64,000 nt of DNA from Gammaproteobacteria bacterium (GTDB lineage Bacteria > Pseudomonadota > Gammaproteobacteria > Pseudomonadales > IMCC2047), in assembly GCA_021773395.1 (NCBI GenBank), contig JAJFKB010000024.1, positions 282,741 through 346,740 on the forward strand. The letters run 5' to 3'. Positions 1-8,590 of this stretch are shown here, one piece after another (position 1 is the stretch's first letter; the number at the start of each line of letters is the position of its first letter). Both the position numbers and the translations under genes were made by a program. The notes below the pieces were generated by a model that did not search any database, was not told the DNA's origin, and worked only from the letters and a program-made list of their open reading frames with translations.

Positions 1-817
1 GACTGGTGAAAATTATGATCGAGTAAAAGCAGAGTGATATGAATCCAACATGCAAACCGCTGATCACGAAAAGGTGATTGGTTCCGGTTCGGGTTACCGT
101 GCGCCACAAATCCCCATCCATTTCAGATCGATCGCCAATGAGCAGGGCACGCAACACCTCCGGGTAAGATGTCTGCGCCCCCGACTGCGCCAATCTCTGC
201 GCCAGAACATAGCGCGAGCGATCTGCAAGCGAATTCCATCCTGGCTCAGATAAAAGTCGATTCTGCGAATCTGCTCGAACATAACCGGTCGCACCAATAC
301 CCTGCCGGAACAGATAGGTTTCGTAATCAAATGATCCGGGGTTTGCCAAGCCGTGAGGCCGTTTTAATCGGATCGTTAACCGCCAATACTCCCCTGGCTT
401 TACCGGTTGATCTGTCTGATACCAGTTAAGACGTATTTTTTTAATCTGTTGATCGATTACCGCTCCGTCGGAATCCCGCAATGAGCGAACATTCATTAAA
501 AAGCGCTGCCGAGCTCTATTGTTTGTTATTACTGATACATCAGGAAGACCCACGACTTCACCCTCAACGATGAGATCAATATTTTCATACTGATGGGGAA
601 TAATTTGATGCAAGCCAAGACAACCGTAAATGACACCCCATATCAAACCGAAACTTAATGCACCGAAAAGTTTTAATGGTTTATACTTCAATGAGACCAC
701 GACACAAAAAGTCAGTGGAAGCAGGATCAAAACAAGTGGCCAGCCCAATTCTGGCAATTTTGGAAAGAGGGTAACGACACTAATGCCGATACAGCAGCTA
801 ATTATCCATGAGCGCAT
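1..817 (-). CDS. comEC: ComEC/Rec2 DNA uptake channel, N-terminal part
   Basis: ComEC forms the inner-membrane channel that brings transforming single-stranded DNA into the cytoplasm. About 272 codons are readable and the frame stays open to the window edge, so the gene is cut by the window, not broken. The N-terminus has two hydrophobic stretches. A DUF4131-type segment follows, with NPGSFDYETYLFRQGIGATGYV near residues 140–165. Then comes the Competence-domain signature: ALLIGDRSEM followed by RTGTNHLFVISGLHVGF. The ATG at 817 follows a GGAG/AAGGA ribosome site. The gene is divergent from the DUF2062 gene with only 40 bases between starts, so their promoters must overlap. The comEC–DUF2062–lol order is one I recall from Pseudomonas. 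The family call is secure; competence of this organism is not shown. Confidence 0.88.
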   Translation of the reverse strand, partial: MRSWIISCCIGISVVTLFPKLPELGWPLVLILLPLTFCVVVSLKYKPLKLFGALSFGLIWGVIYGCLGLHQIIPHQYENIDLIVEGEVVGLPDVSVITNNRARQRFLMNVRSLRDSDGAVIDQQIKKIRLNWYQTDQPVKPGEYWRLTIRLKRPHGLANPGSFDYETYLFRQGIGATGYVRADSQNRLLSEPGWNSLADRSRYVLAQRLAQSGAQTSYPEVLRALLIGDRSEMDGDLWRTVTRTGTNHLFVISGLHVGFISLCFYSIIIFTS

Positions 818-857
818 AAAGAGTTCCTTCTCCTAGCGGATTACTATATTTTAATGT

Positions 858-1433
858 ATGCCACGTAAATTTTTTAAGCGAATTCTCCCAGATCCCGTCA
901 AGATAAAAGAAAACCGATATCTGGCGTTACTTGGTGACAGTATTCACGAGTCTGAACTCTGGCACCTAACCAAGCGTTCCGTAGCCGGTGCTTTTTTTAT
1001 CGGCATATTCTGCGCATTTCTGCCAATACCCTTCCAATCACTGCTTGCTGCAACTCTGGCAATTTTATTTAAACGCAATTTAGCACTATCAGTAGCACTG
1101 GTGTTTATCACCAATCCAATAACAATGCCGCCTATTTTCTATTTTAATTACTGGATTGGCAGCCTGCTACTCAGCGATCCCGCAGTTTATCAGCAAGCCC
1201 ACATAAATGACATTTGGGGATGGCTGACAAAAAATTTCGACACCATAGGTAAGCCGTTAATTCTAGGCTCTTTAATCAGCGGCCTGGTATTTGGTTACCT
1301 CAGCTACCTCGCCATTCACTGGTTTTGGGTTTGGAAAGTGACTACACGTTGGAAAATCCGCAAACAACTGCGTAGAAGTAAAATAAGACAGCTAGGCCGA
1401 TCAAAAGCACTGTTCACGAAAAGCTCTAAATAG
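858..1433 (+). CDS. DUF2062 family membrane protein
   Basis: A small integral membrane protein of 191 residues in the DUF2062 family, whose function is unknown. A basic N-terminus (MPRKFFKRILPDP) leads into a first hydrophobic pair from about residue 45 to 105. The family-typical segment FITNPITMPPIFYFNYWIG sits at about 85–103. Another membrane segment lies at about 132–158, followed by a strongly basic tail (RWKIRKQLRRSKIRQLGRSK). It is divergent from comEC and converges on lolD with about 100 bases between. Its frequent place next to comEC and lol genes suggests an envelope role, but nothing here shows a substrate or reaction. Confidence 0.85.
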   Translation: MPRKFFKRILPDPVKIKENRYLALLGDSIHESELWHLTKRSVAGAFFIGIFCAFLPIPFQSLLAATLAILFKRNLALSVALVFITNPITMPPIFYFNYWIGSLLLSDPAVYQQAHINDIWGWLTKNFDTIGKPLILGSLISGLVFGYLSYLAIHWFWVWKVTTRWKIRKQLRRSKIRQLGRSKALFTKSSK

Positions 1434-1536
1434 TTTCCAGTTCCATTCGGCTTAGCAAAATATGCAATCAATTAAATTGCAGATGCTATGTCGTCTTCGC
1501 CTCTAACAAAGAGCTAAGGAGAGTCTGATTAATTCC

Positions 1537-2250
1537 TTAAGCAATAAAAGACTCGCGCGCAAGCGTCAAGGCTCCATCTTCCAATAGATAGGTGCAGTCC
1601 ATTCTGTCCGCCAACTGAGTATCATGCGTGACCATGATAAAACTTATCGCAAATTCACGATTTAACTCCGTCATAAGATCATGAATCGACTCTGCCGTTT
1701 TACGATCCAGATTACCTGTAGGCTCATCCAGCAGCACACAATCCGGTCTCATAACCAGAGCCCGGGCGATAGCCACTCTCTGCCTTTCTCCCCCTGACAA
1801 TTCCGGTGGTTTGTGATCTGCTCGGGATTTCAACCCTACCTTTTCCAGTAACTCCATCGCCGCTTCAGCCGCTTCTTTGTGGCTTTTTCCACCTATCAAA
1901 AGGGGCATGCCTACATTTTCAAGCGCGGTAAACTCCGGTAACAAATGATGAAACTGGTACACAAATCCGAGCTTTTTATTTCTTAGGTTTCCTCGCTCTC
2001 TTTCCGAAATTTTCGCTAGATCCTGTCCACCTAGACAAACAGAACCTCGGTCGGGATTATCAACTCCACCCAGCAGGTTAAGTAGTGTTGACTTACCTGA
2101 CCCCGAAGCACCCACTATGGCGATTCGTTCACCGCGTTTAACTGACAAATTGATGCTATTGAGTACCGCCAAATCTCTCGGCCCTTCATGGTAACTTTTA
2201 CATAGGTCTTCACAGCGTAATACGATATCGCCCGCGTCCAAACTACTCAT
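1537..2250 (-). CDS. lolD: Lipoprotein-releasing ABC transporter ATPase LolD
   Basis: LolD powers the inner-membrane LolCDE complex, which extracts outer-membrane lipoproteins and hands them to LolA. The 237-residue protein has Walker A (GASGSGKST, 47–55), the ABC signature (LSGGERQ, 151–157), Walker B (CVLLDEP, 171–177) and the H-loop histidine in IMVTHDT. Its start overlaps the end of lolC by 8 bases (the end of lolC is read through TATGAGTAG), so the two are translationally coupled. LolD, MacB and FtsE are related, but the lolC neighbour settles the call. No second permease gene follows: DUF2062 converges from the other side after about 100 bases. Confidence 0.92.
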   Translation of the reverse strand: MSSLDAGDIVLRCEDLCKSYHEGPRDLAVLNSINLSVKRGERIAIVGASGSGKSTLLNLLGGVDNPDRGSVCLGGQDLAKISERERGNLRNKKLGFVYQFHHLLPEFTALENVGMPLLIGGKSHKEAAEAAMELLEKVGLKSRADHKPPELSGGERQRVAIARALVMRPDCVLLDEPTGNLDRKTAESIHDLMTELNREFAISFIMVTHDTQLADRMDCTYLLEDGALTLARESFIA

Positions 2251-3484
2251 ACCTTAGTGCCTCCGCCGGCTGTATTTTCGCGGCCCTCAACGAAGGGTAC
2301 AGGGTTGCAAGGAAGCTCAATCCTAATGCAGAAGACGCTACTATAAGAATATCCTCCAGTAGAAGTTGTGATGGGATATAACTAATAAAATAAACATCCG
2401 AACTCAAAAACTGAATATTGAGTGTGCGCTCCAGCCATGCTACAACATCACTGACCGACAGGGCTAAGATAGTACCCAGCAATGTACCCAGTAATGTACC
2501 AATGACACCAATAACAGCACCTTGAACCATGAAAGTTGCCATAATGGTTCCGGGGCTTGCCCCCATCGTCCTCAGGATCGCGATATCCGCTCGCTTATCG
2601 GTGACTACCATTACCAACGTGGAAATTATATTAAAGGCTGCCACGGCAACAATCATCAATAACAATAAGCCAATCATTGTCTTTTCCAGCTTTATCGCCT
2701 GAAACAAATTACCCTGACTGCGGGTCCAGTCACTTGCCCAGTATCGCCCAGGCAACGCAGAAGCGATGCGCCAACCGACTTCTCCTGCTTTAAATAAATC
2801 TTTGAGTTTTAAGCGAATACCATGTACACCCTCCCCCAATCGATATAGCTTGGCAGCATCAGTAAGGTGAACCAGCGCCATATTACTATCCAGCTGAGCG
2901 CCAACTTTAAAAATACCCTGTATCTTAAAGCGCTTTAATCTGGGCAGTATACCCGCCGGCGAAGCCGTTGCCTCCGGTAAAACCAGCGTGACCTTATCGC
3001 CCTTGCTAACCCGTAAGCTTCGAGCCAGCAACTCGCCTAGAATGATCCCGAATTCGCCCGCTTGCAGGTCCTCCAATTCGCCTTCAAGCATGTGTTGCCC
3101 AATAATAGATACTCCATGTTCCCATTCAGGAAGGATGCCGCTGACCAGAACACCATGCACAGTCCCGGCATGGGTTAACATACCCTGCCCCTGTATAAAC
3201 GGAGCCGCAGCCACTACCTCACTGTCTTGGCTCGCCGCTTCTGTCACTGACTTCCAATCTTGAATCGACCCATTGCTATGGAGGGATACATGCGGAACCA
3301 TACCCAATATTCGTTCTCGTAACTCTCTGTCAAAACCATTCATTACCGAAAGTACAAGAATCAACACTGCAACGCCCAGTATCATGCCCAGCATGGCCGT
3401 CATTGAGATGAAAGAAATAAAGTGGTTTCTGCGTTTAGCGCGGGTATAACGCAATCCAATGAAGAAAGGCAGCATTCGATACAT
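2243..3484 (-). CDS. lolC: Lipoprotein-releasing system permease LolC/LolE family
   Basis: Permease of the lipoprotein-releasing transporter. The 413 residues show the standard family layout: one N-terminal membrane helix (about 25–48, [27 protein letters not shown]), a periplasmic domain (about 50–270), and three C-terminal helices containing the FtsX-like motif [20 protein letters not shown]. It is the first gene of a lolC–lolD pair. Many gammaproteobacteria carry both lolC and lolE around lolD; here only one permease is present, so it may act as a homodimeric LolF-type permease unless a lolE lies elsewhere. The symbol is therefore provisional. The ATG at 3484 has only a weak upstream ribosome site; an in-frame ATG three codons later is also possible. 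Confidence 0.88.
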   Translation of the reverse strand: MYRMLPFFIGLRYTRAKRRNHFISFISMTAMLGMILGVAVLILVLSVMNGFDRELRERILGMVPHVSLHSNGSIQDWKSVTEAASQDSEVVAAAPFIQGQGMLTHAGTVHGVLVSGILPEWEHGVSIIGQHMLEGELEDLQAGEFGIILGELLARSLRVSKGDKVTLVLPEATASPAGILPRLKRFKIQGIFKVGAQLDSNMALVHLTDAAKLYRLGEGVHGIRLKLKDLFKAGEVGWRIASALPGRYWASDWTRSQGNLFQAIKLEKTMIGLLLLMIVAVAAFNIISTLVMVVTDKRADIAILRTMGASPGTIMATFMVQGAVIGVIGTLLGTLLGTILALSVSDVVAWLERTLNIQFLSSDVYFISYIPSQLLLEDILIVASSALGLSFLATLYPSLRAAKIQPAEALRYE

Positions 3485-3634
3485 GACTAGCCCAAAACTT
3501 TAGTGTTAGCAAATATTTCCATGTAGCTGAAAGAATCCATTAAACTGTTATACTTATAAGGGTTTTAGAATAAAGTTCTCTATGACCAATCAGTCAGATA
3601 AGCAATAGATTACGAATTAGCGGATTTTAACTGA

Positions 3635-4234
3635 ATGACAACAGGTGTACAGGATAATAGGGATTTTTATCGTATTCAGGACGTGGCGTTTCTGGAATTC
3701 GAGGAAATCGATCCCGAACAGATAAAATCGGGCAGGGTTATCTTTCCTCTTGAGGTTTCCCCCCAATTTCAGCTGTTAAACAAATTGCATACCATTGATT
3801 CTGAACACAGCGCTTTGCTAAAGGTCATTGGAGGCAATAACCGAGATATTGCCGCATACCTTAAAAGCATCAACGAGAAAATTGAATTATTAGCGCATAG
3901 CGTTGTTGAATATAGCGAGGCTATCGATAATTTAGCGCTGCAGGAAATTACGCTCAGTGAGGGTGGCTTGTCATTCACAAGTGCCAGAGCGCTGAGTTTA
4001 GACACTTATCTCGCACTAAAAGTAGTATTGCTACCTTCCTATGTTGGTCTATTATTAATCGGACGCGTAGTGAACTGTAACGAGCATATCAGCGGTGATT
4101 TTTTAATTAATCTTATTTTTGAAAACCTCTTGGACAATGATCGACAGCTGATTGCCAGACACGTTTTGCAACACCAGGCCAAACAACGCCGAGAAAGTAT
4201 CACCGGCAAAGACAAGGAGACAGATCAACCATGA
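3635..4234 (+). CDS. PilZ-like domain protein
   Basis: A 199-residue cytoplasmic protein resembling PilZ proteins, which bind cyclic di-GMP. The RxxxR motif is RDFYR at residues 9–13. The second signature normally reads (D/N)xSxxG; here it is TLSEGGL at 106–112, so the acidic or amide residue is a threonine. About 90 mostly helical residues separate the two motifs, far more than in a minimal PilZ domain. The gene is divergent from lolC and overlaps the next gene by an ATGA junction. A PilZ gene in this position next to lol genes is also one I recall from Pseudomonas. Ligand binding is uncertain because of the changed motif. Confidence 0.7.
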   Translation: MTTGVQDNRDFYRIQDVAFLEFEEIDPEQIKSGRVIFPLEVSPQFQLLNKLHTIDSEHSALLKVIGGNNRDIAAYLKSINEKIELLAHSVVEYSEAIDNLALQEITLSEGGLSFTSARALSLDTYLALKVVLLPSYVGLLLIGRVVNCNEHISGDFLINLIFENLLDNDRQLIARHVLQHQAKQRRESITGKDKETDQP

Positions 4235-4527
4235 ACAAACAAGCCATGCTGTTCGTCATCACACTATTCTGCAGCACCACTGCTCTATCACAAGCTCTGG
4301 AAATCAGCGTATCCAAACAGGCACCGGGTTTGCAGAATATCGAGCGTCCTGTTAATGGGATGGATAAGAATAGCGTCGAAAACCGCTTTGGCCCACCCAC
4401 AGAAATGACTACACCAGTGGGCGACCCACCCATTAGCAAATGGATTTACAACGACTTTACCGTGTACTTCGAATACAACACTGTGCTCCACTCTGTGCTT
4501 CGACACCAGGCCAAAGGAACAGAATAG
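4231..4527 (+). CDS. Small secreted protein, possibly BamE-like
   Basis: A 98-residue exported protein. Residues 1–22 form a clear signal peptide (MNKQAMLFVITLFCSTTALSQA). The mature part contains MDKNSVENRFGPP and then WIYNDFTVYFEYNTVLHSV. The sequence 'helix, then xxFGxP, then a strand pair' recalls the BamE/SmpA fold, but I do not see a lipobox cysteine and make no firm family claim. Its ATG lies inside the stop of the PilZ gene (ATGA), so expression is probably coupled to it. The gene ends 22 bases before the convergent matrixin gene. Confidence 0.7.
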   Translation: MNKQAMLFVITLFCSTTALSQALEISVSKQAPGLQNIERPVNGMDKNSVENRFGPPTEMTTPVGDPPISKWIYNDFTVYFEYNTVLHSVLRHQAKGTE

Positions 4528-4548
4528 AGCTGTCAATTACTGCGCAAT

Positions 4549-5670
4549 TCAGGGTTCAGAGGCATCAATTTCGGTCATCTCGAATTTCTGGGATCCTGTA
4601 TTCCATTTAAAGATCACATCGTAGCTTTTACCCTCAACGGATAACCCTTTAATTTTAAAACTGTTTTGGGAAGTTTTTTCGTATCCGCCATCCAGTGAAA
4701 CCTGATTCGAATCAGAAACAAAGGCCGCATCAAAGGCCTCTACATTAAAGGTATGGGTGACCTCGGTGGTACGGAAAAACCAATCCATTACGCGAACCGT
4801 CAGTGTATGCTCACCCGGTTCCAAAAGGCTCCAGGCCATTGCCATGGAAAAACCTGCGCTCTCCGATCCCGGTCGATCTTTGTAGAGTTTCTTAACATCC
4901 TCTCGCGTGCCACCTCGGGGCACACGTGTAAAGGTTTCACCATCGAGTAACAGATCGATCCGCAAAATATCGGCGTTTCCTACTGCCCACCCTCTGATAT
5001 TACTGATTCCGCTGACGGTGGCACTTTCCCCCGGCTCCTCTAACACGACCTCTATCCCATCATCGGTAAAAGCCGGATTTGAATAGAGCACCTCGACACC
5101 TTTAATATCATCAGCAGTCGGCTCATCAATACTGTCGATAAAGCTCGCCATTATCGCGGGTACATCGTCTTCGTGATTGAGACCGATTACATGGCCAAGC
5201 TCATGGATTAAAACTCGCTTAAAGTCCATGGTAAACGGGCGCAGAGGCCCATCATATACATCCCAATCAACATTATTATTGATAACGACATCCGACTCCA
5301 GGGTATAAATGTCGTCGGTAATGATAGCTACCGAAAATGTAATAGCCAAAGTATCCTCGTCAAAAGGCACACCACAGGCATCATCGGCAAAAGCAACTGT
5401 ATTTCTATCATCCCCGAAAAAGTTGGGTGGGAAAACACTACAGGGATCAACCTTTACCGAAATCAGATTAAACTCAAACTCGGTATTCTCCCCCCATGTA
5501 TTAAGTGCCTCAACTGCTGCTGCATGCCAGGTGGTACCCGAACCGCTAGAACCGGACAAATTGATATAAATGGGTAGTGGTTCCTGTATGGTGCGAAAAG
5601 CCAACTCATAGGCGTACACCGTATGACAAAATAGACTGAGCAAAAGCAGCGTCGCTATTTTCCTACACAT
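4549..5670 (-). CDS. Secreted matrixin-type zinc metalloprotease with Ig-like tail
   Basis: A secreted zinc peptidase of the M10/matrixin type. I place the start at the ATG at 5670 because GGAGA lies just upstream and the protein then begins with a clean signal peptide (MCRKIATLLLLSLFCHTVYA). A longer frame from 5700 would run into the upstream gene. The zinc site HELGHVIGLNH is at about 156–166 and a Met-turn candidate (IMASFID) follows at 173–179. After the catalytic domain, about 200–320 looks like a bacterial Ig-like domain (SGISNIRGWAV … LLLDGETF … GEHTLTVRVMDW). No PEP-CTERM, sortase or T2SS-specific tail is visible. It is the second gene of a pair, 11 bases after the upstream stop. Substrate unknown. 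Confidence 0.82.
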   Translation of the reverse strand: MCRKIATLLLLSLFCHTVYAYELAFRTIQEPLPIYINLSGSSGSGTTWHAAAVEALNTWGENTEFEFNLISVKVDPCSVFPPNFFGDDRNTVAFADDACGVPFDEDTLAITFSVAIITDDIYTLESDVVINNNVDWDVYDGPLRPFTMDFKRVLIHELGHVIGLNHEDDVPAIMASFIDSIDEPTADDIKGVEVLYSNPAFTDDGIEVVLEEPGESATVSGISNIRGWAVGNADILRIDLLLDGETFTRVPRGGTREDVKKLYKDRPGSESAGFSMAMAWSLLEPGEHTLTVRVMDWFFRTTEVTHTFNVEAFDAAFVSDSNQVSLDGGYEKTSQNSFKIKGLSVEGKSYDVIFKWNTGSQKFEMTEIDASEP

Positions 5671-5681
5671 TGCGGGTCTCC

Positions 5682-6287
5682 TTACCTTGATTTGATCCAA
5701 TTCTTAAACTGTTGCGTACTCACGTGTGAAGTGGATTGGCTTTTTAGCTTCAGCCCTTTCGCCACCCTTCCTCCAATCACACTGACGCCGCCAGGCTCCG
5801 CTGATGTGGCACCCGGCAACTCTACCAAATAACGTCCGTCAGCTGCTTTGACTCTCGCTTCATCAGAACTCTTCTCATCAATAATGAAGTGTCCCTGACT
5901 CCAACCTTTAAGTGGATGTACAGAGGTCTTTTGGGGGTCACGCACAAAATAGATGCCACGTTCACCCAGCAATGGAATCTGCATATTGTCAATTTTGAGC
6001 TGACGGCCTGTTACACGACCGCCCAAAAAGTGAAGGCTGATCTGATCATCACCCCACTCACCTTTGACAACTTCATTGATCTGAAAGGTGACCCTGGTCA
6101 TAATCGCCCTCCCCTTACTCGCCGGTTCAGCGGTCACTTCTATCACAGTAGCATCAACAACCAGATTGGCACCACTAACCACCTGCTCCATATCAAGCTG
6201 CCGGACACTGGACGCCCACGCAGATAATGGAAAAATTGCCGTAGAAATTAAAAACAGATACTTTGCGAACATAAATATGCGATTCAT
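5682..6287 (-). CDS. Secreted protein of unknown function, paired with matrixin protease
   Basis: About 201 residues. The start at ATG 6287 is chosen because a near-perfect AGGAGGTGA site precedes it and the protein then begins with a signal peptide (MNRIFMFAKYLFLISTAIFPLSAWA). The mature part is β-rich, with segments such as ANLVVDATVIEV, VTFQINEVVKGEWG and LGERGIYFV, but I do not recognise the family. It lies 11 bases upstream of the metalloprotease gene on the same strand, so the two very likely share one mRNA. It may be a substrate, chaperone or inhibitor of the protease. That idea rests only on gene order. Confidence 0.72.
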   Translation of the reverse strand: MNRIFMFAKYLFLISTAIFPLSAWASSVRQLDMEQVVSGANLVVDATVIEVTAEPASKGRAIMTRVTFQINEVVKGEWGDDQISLHFLGGRVTGRQLKIDNMQIPLLGERGIYFVRDPQKTSVHPLKGWSQGHFIIDEKSSDEARVKAADGRYLVELPGATSAEPGGVSVIGGRVAKGLKLKSQSTSHVSTQQFKNWIKSR

Positions 6288-6474
6288 ACCAGTCACCTCC
6301 TGTCTCTCGCCATTCCCATTTAGAGATGTCTGGCATCTCATTTATTGTGGTCTCAATCGAAATCCAATGTACCCTGTCAGGCTACTCATCAGCAAGAAAA
6401 ATTTAGAATCTCAACAAAATTGAATGATCACTTACAGCCCAACAGACATATCTCTGAAAGAGATTCAGATTATC

Positions 6475-6488
6475 TATACCAAAGTCTA
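6475..6488 (+). promoter_or_regulatory. Candidate CrbR operator upstream of acs
   Basis: TATAC-CAAA-GTCTA is an imperfect palindrome, nine of ten arm positions matching TAGAC-N4-GTCTA. It lies about 87 bases upstream of the acs ATG. A TAGCCT -10 candidate starts 23 bases after the site (6512–6517), which would put the palindrome centre near -42, the class II activator position. The same arrangement recurs before the symporter operon at 15174–15217. Confidence 0.5.
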
Positions 6489-6568
6489 ATTTTCTTTATT
6501 ATTCGATCAGGTAGCCTAATAGGTTTTAATGCAACATTACCATTTGATAACCGACCAGGACCATCGCG

Positions 6569-8506
6569 ATGCTCGAGATCACCAGTCACCCCATACCCGA
6601 AAAATTTAAAGAAGCCGCTTACATAAACGAACAGCAATACCAGCAAATGTATCAGGTATCTATCGATAACCCGGAAACGTTTTGGGCTCAGCAGGCCAGC
6701 GAATTCCTTGATTGGCAGCGTCACTGGGATGCTGTTTGTTCCTTCGATTTCACTAAAGGAGAAACAGCATGGTTTAGTGGTGGCCAGCTTAACGTCAGTT
6801 ATAACTGTATTGACCGCCATCTGGACAAACGTTCCCGGCAAACCGCTATTATCTGGGAGGGGGACAACCCTGAAGATTCAAGAAAAATCAGCTATAAGGA
6901 GCTGCACCAGCAGGTTTGCCGGTTTGCCAATGTATTGAAGCAACGAGGTGTGGGAAAAGGTGACCGGGTTTGTATCTATATGCCGATGATACCGGAAGCA
7001 ACTTACGCAATGTTGGCCTGCGCACGTATTGGCGCTGTCCATTCGGTGGTTTTCGGTGGTTTTTCTCCCGAAGCGCTTAAAGACCGTATTCTTAACTCCG
7101 ATTGCCGCACCCTGATAACCGCTGACGAAAGTGTTCGAGGAGGCAAAAACATTCCACTCAAAGCGAATGCCGATAAAGCATTGGCAGATTGCCCGAATGT
7201 ATCGACTTGTATTGTTGTTCAGCGCACTGGAAATGAAGTTGAATGGGACGAGACAAGAGATCTTTGGCTCCACGAAGCAATCGCAGAGGTGAGTGACCAG
7301 TGCGATCCAGAGCCTATGGACGCTGAAGACCCACTCTTTATCCTGTATACCTCTGGATCGACTGGAAAACCAAAAGGTGTACTGCACACCACCGCTGGCT
7401 ACCTATTGCAGTCAGCCATGACGCATAAGTATATATTTGATTATCAGGATGGGGACATCTATTGGTGTACCGCTGATGTAGGTTGGATAACCGGCCACTC
7501 CTACATTGTTTACGGACCTTTGGCGAATGGCGCAACCACTCTGGTTTTCGAGGGTGTGCCGACCTACCCTGATGCCTCCCGTTTTTGGCAGGTAATTGAC
7601 AAACACCAGGTCAATATTTTTTATACCGCGCCGACTGCAATCCGCGCACTCATGGGAGCAGGAGACCAGTATGTCAATCGCTCCTCCAGATCATCGTTAA
7701 AATTACTCGGAACCGTAGGTGAGCCCATCAACCCCGAAGCCTGGGAGTGGTACTATCAGATCGTAGGAGACAAAAAATGTCCCATTGTAGACACTTGGTG
7801 GCAGACAGAAACCGGAGCGGTAATGATTACACCATTACCTGGCGCAACAGATCTTAAACCAGGCTCAGCAACCCGCCCATTCTTTGGCGTCAAGCCAGAG
7901 TTACTGGATACTGACGGCAATATCATTAAGGGACCGGGCGAAGGCAATCTGGTTATTTCTCAATCATGGCCCAGCCAGATTCGAAGTATTTATGGTGACC
8001 ATCAGCGAATGATCGACACCTACTTTTCCACCTATCCGGGATACTACTTCACTGGCGACGGAGCACGCAGGGACGAAGATGGTTACTACTGGATAACCGG
8101 GCGGGTTGACGATGTGCTAAATGTCTCCGGTCACCGCATGGGAACGGCAGAGATAGAAAGTGCACTAGTGCTGCACGACGCAGTTGCCGAAGCTGCAGTG
8201 GTTGGCTATCCACACGACATTAAAGGTCAAGGGATCTATGCTTATGTGACCCTGATGCATGACTGCGAGCCATCAAATGCATTACAGGCGGAATTAGTGG
8301 GCATGGTAAATCAGGAAATAGGCCCCATTGCCAAACCTGACGTCATACAATGGTCGCCTGGCTTGCCAAAAACACGTTCTGGTAAAATCATGCGACGGAT
8401 CTTGCGCAAAGTGGCCGCCAATGAGTTGGATAATCTGGGCGATATCAGTACGCTGGCCGATCCTTCAGTGGTTCAGGAGATTATTAGCAACCGACCTGCC
8501 TTATAA
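6569..8506 (+). CDS. acs: Acetyl-CoA synthetase
   Basis: Acs activates acetate to acetyl-CoA with ATP through acetyl-AMP, the scavenging arm of acetate metabolism. Its 645 residues match the family length. Visible signatures are the P-loop-like motif [11 protein letters not shown] (about 262–272), [10 protein letters not shown], the [31 protein letters not shown] region split across the hinge, and [11 protein letters not shown] with the catalytic, acetylatable lysine at about 606. ATG 6569 is preceded by AGGA. The gene stands alone on the plus strand, converges on prpE, and shares a strong terminator with it. A candidate CrbR site lies upstream. CrbS/CrbR control of acs is established in Vibrio and Pseudomonas; here it is inferred from the site and the presence of both genes. 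Confidence 0.95.
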   Translation: MLEITSHPIPEKFKEAAYINEQQYQQMYQVSIDNPETFWAQQASEFLDWQRHWDAVCSFDFTKGETAWFSGGQLNVSYNCIDRHLDKRSRQTAIIWEGDNPEDSRKISYKELHQQVCRFANVLKQRGVGKGDRVCIYMPMIPEATYAMLACARIGAVHSVVFGGFSPEALKDRILNSDCRTLITADESVRGGKNIPLKANADKALADCPNVSTCIVVQRTGNEVEWDETRDLWLHEAIAEVSDQCDPEPMDAEDPLFILYTSGSTGKPKGVLHTTAGYLLQSAMTHKYIFDYQDGDIYWCTADVGWITGHSYIVYGPLANGATTLVFEGVPTYPDASRFWQVIDKHQVNIFYTAPTAIRALMGAGDQYVNRSSRSSLKLLGTVGEPINPEAWEWYYQIVGDKKCPIVDTWWQTETGAVMITPLPGATDLKPGSATRPFFGVKPELLDTDGNIIKGPGEGNLVISQSWPSQIRSIYGDHQRMIDTYFSTYPGYYFTGDGARRDEDGYYWITGRVDDVLNVSGHRMGTAEIESALVLHDAVAEAAVVGYPHDIKGQGIYAYVTLMHDCEPSNALQAELVGMVNQEIGPIAKPDVIQWSPGLPKTRSGKIMRRILRKVAANELDNLGDISTLADPSVVQEIISNRPAL

Positions 8507-8510
8507 AATA

Positions 8511-8544
8511 AAAGCCCGAAGCTTCCCTGCTTCGGGCTTTTCTC
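8511..8544. terminator. Bidirectional terminator between acs and prpE
   Basis: A perfect 12-base stem (AAAGCCCGAAGC at 8511–8522 with GCTTCGGGCTTT at 8529–8540) closes a 6-base loop. An A-rich run precedes it and a T-rich run follows, so it can end transcripts of both convergent genes. Confidence 0.9.
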
Positions 8545-8590
8545 ATTAGCATTTTACTCTCCGGGCAACCACCGATTAACGCGCGTCAGT

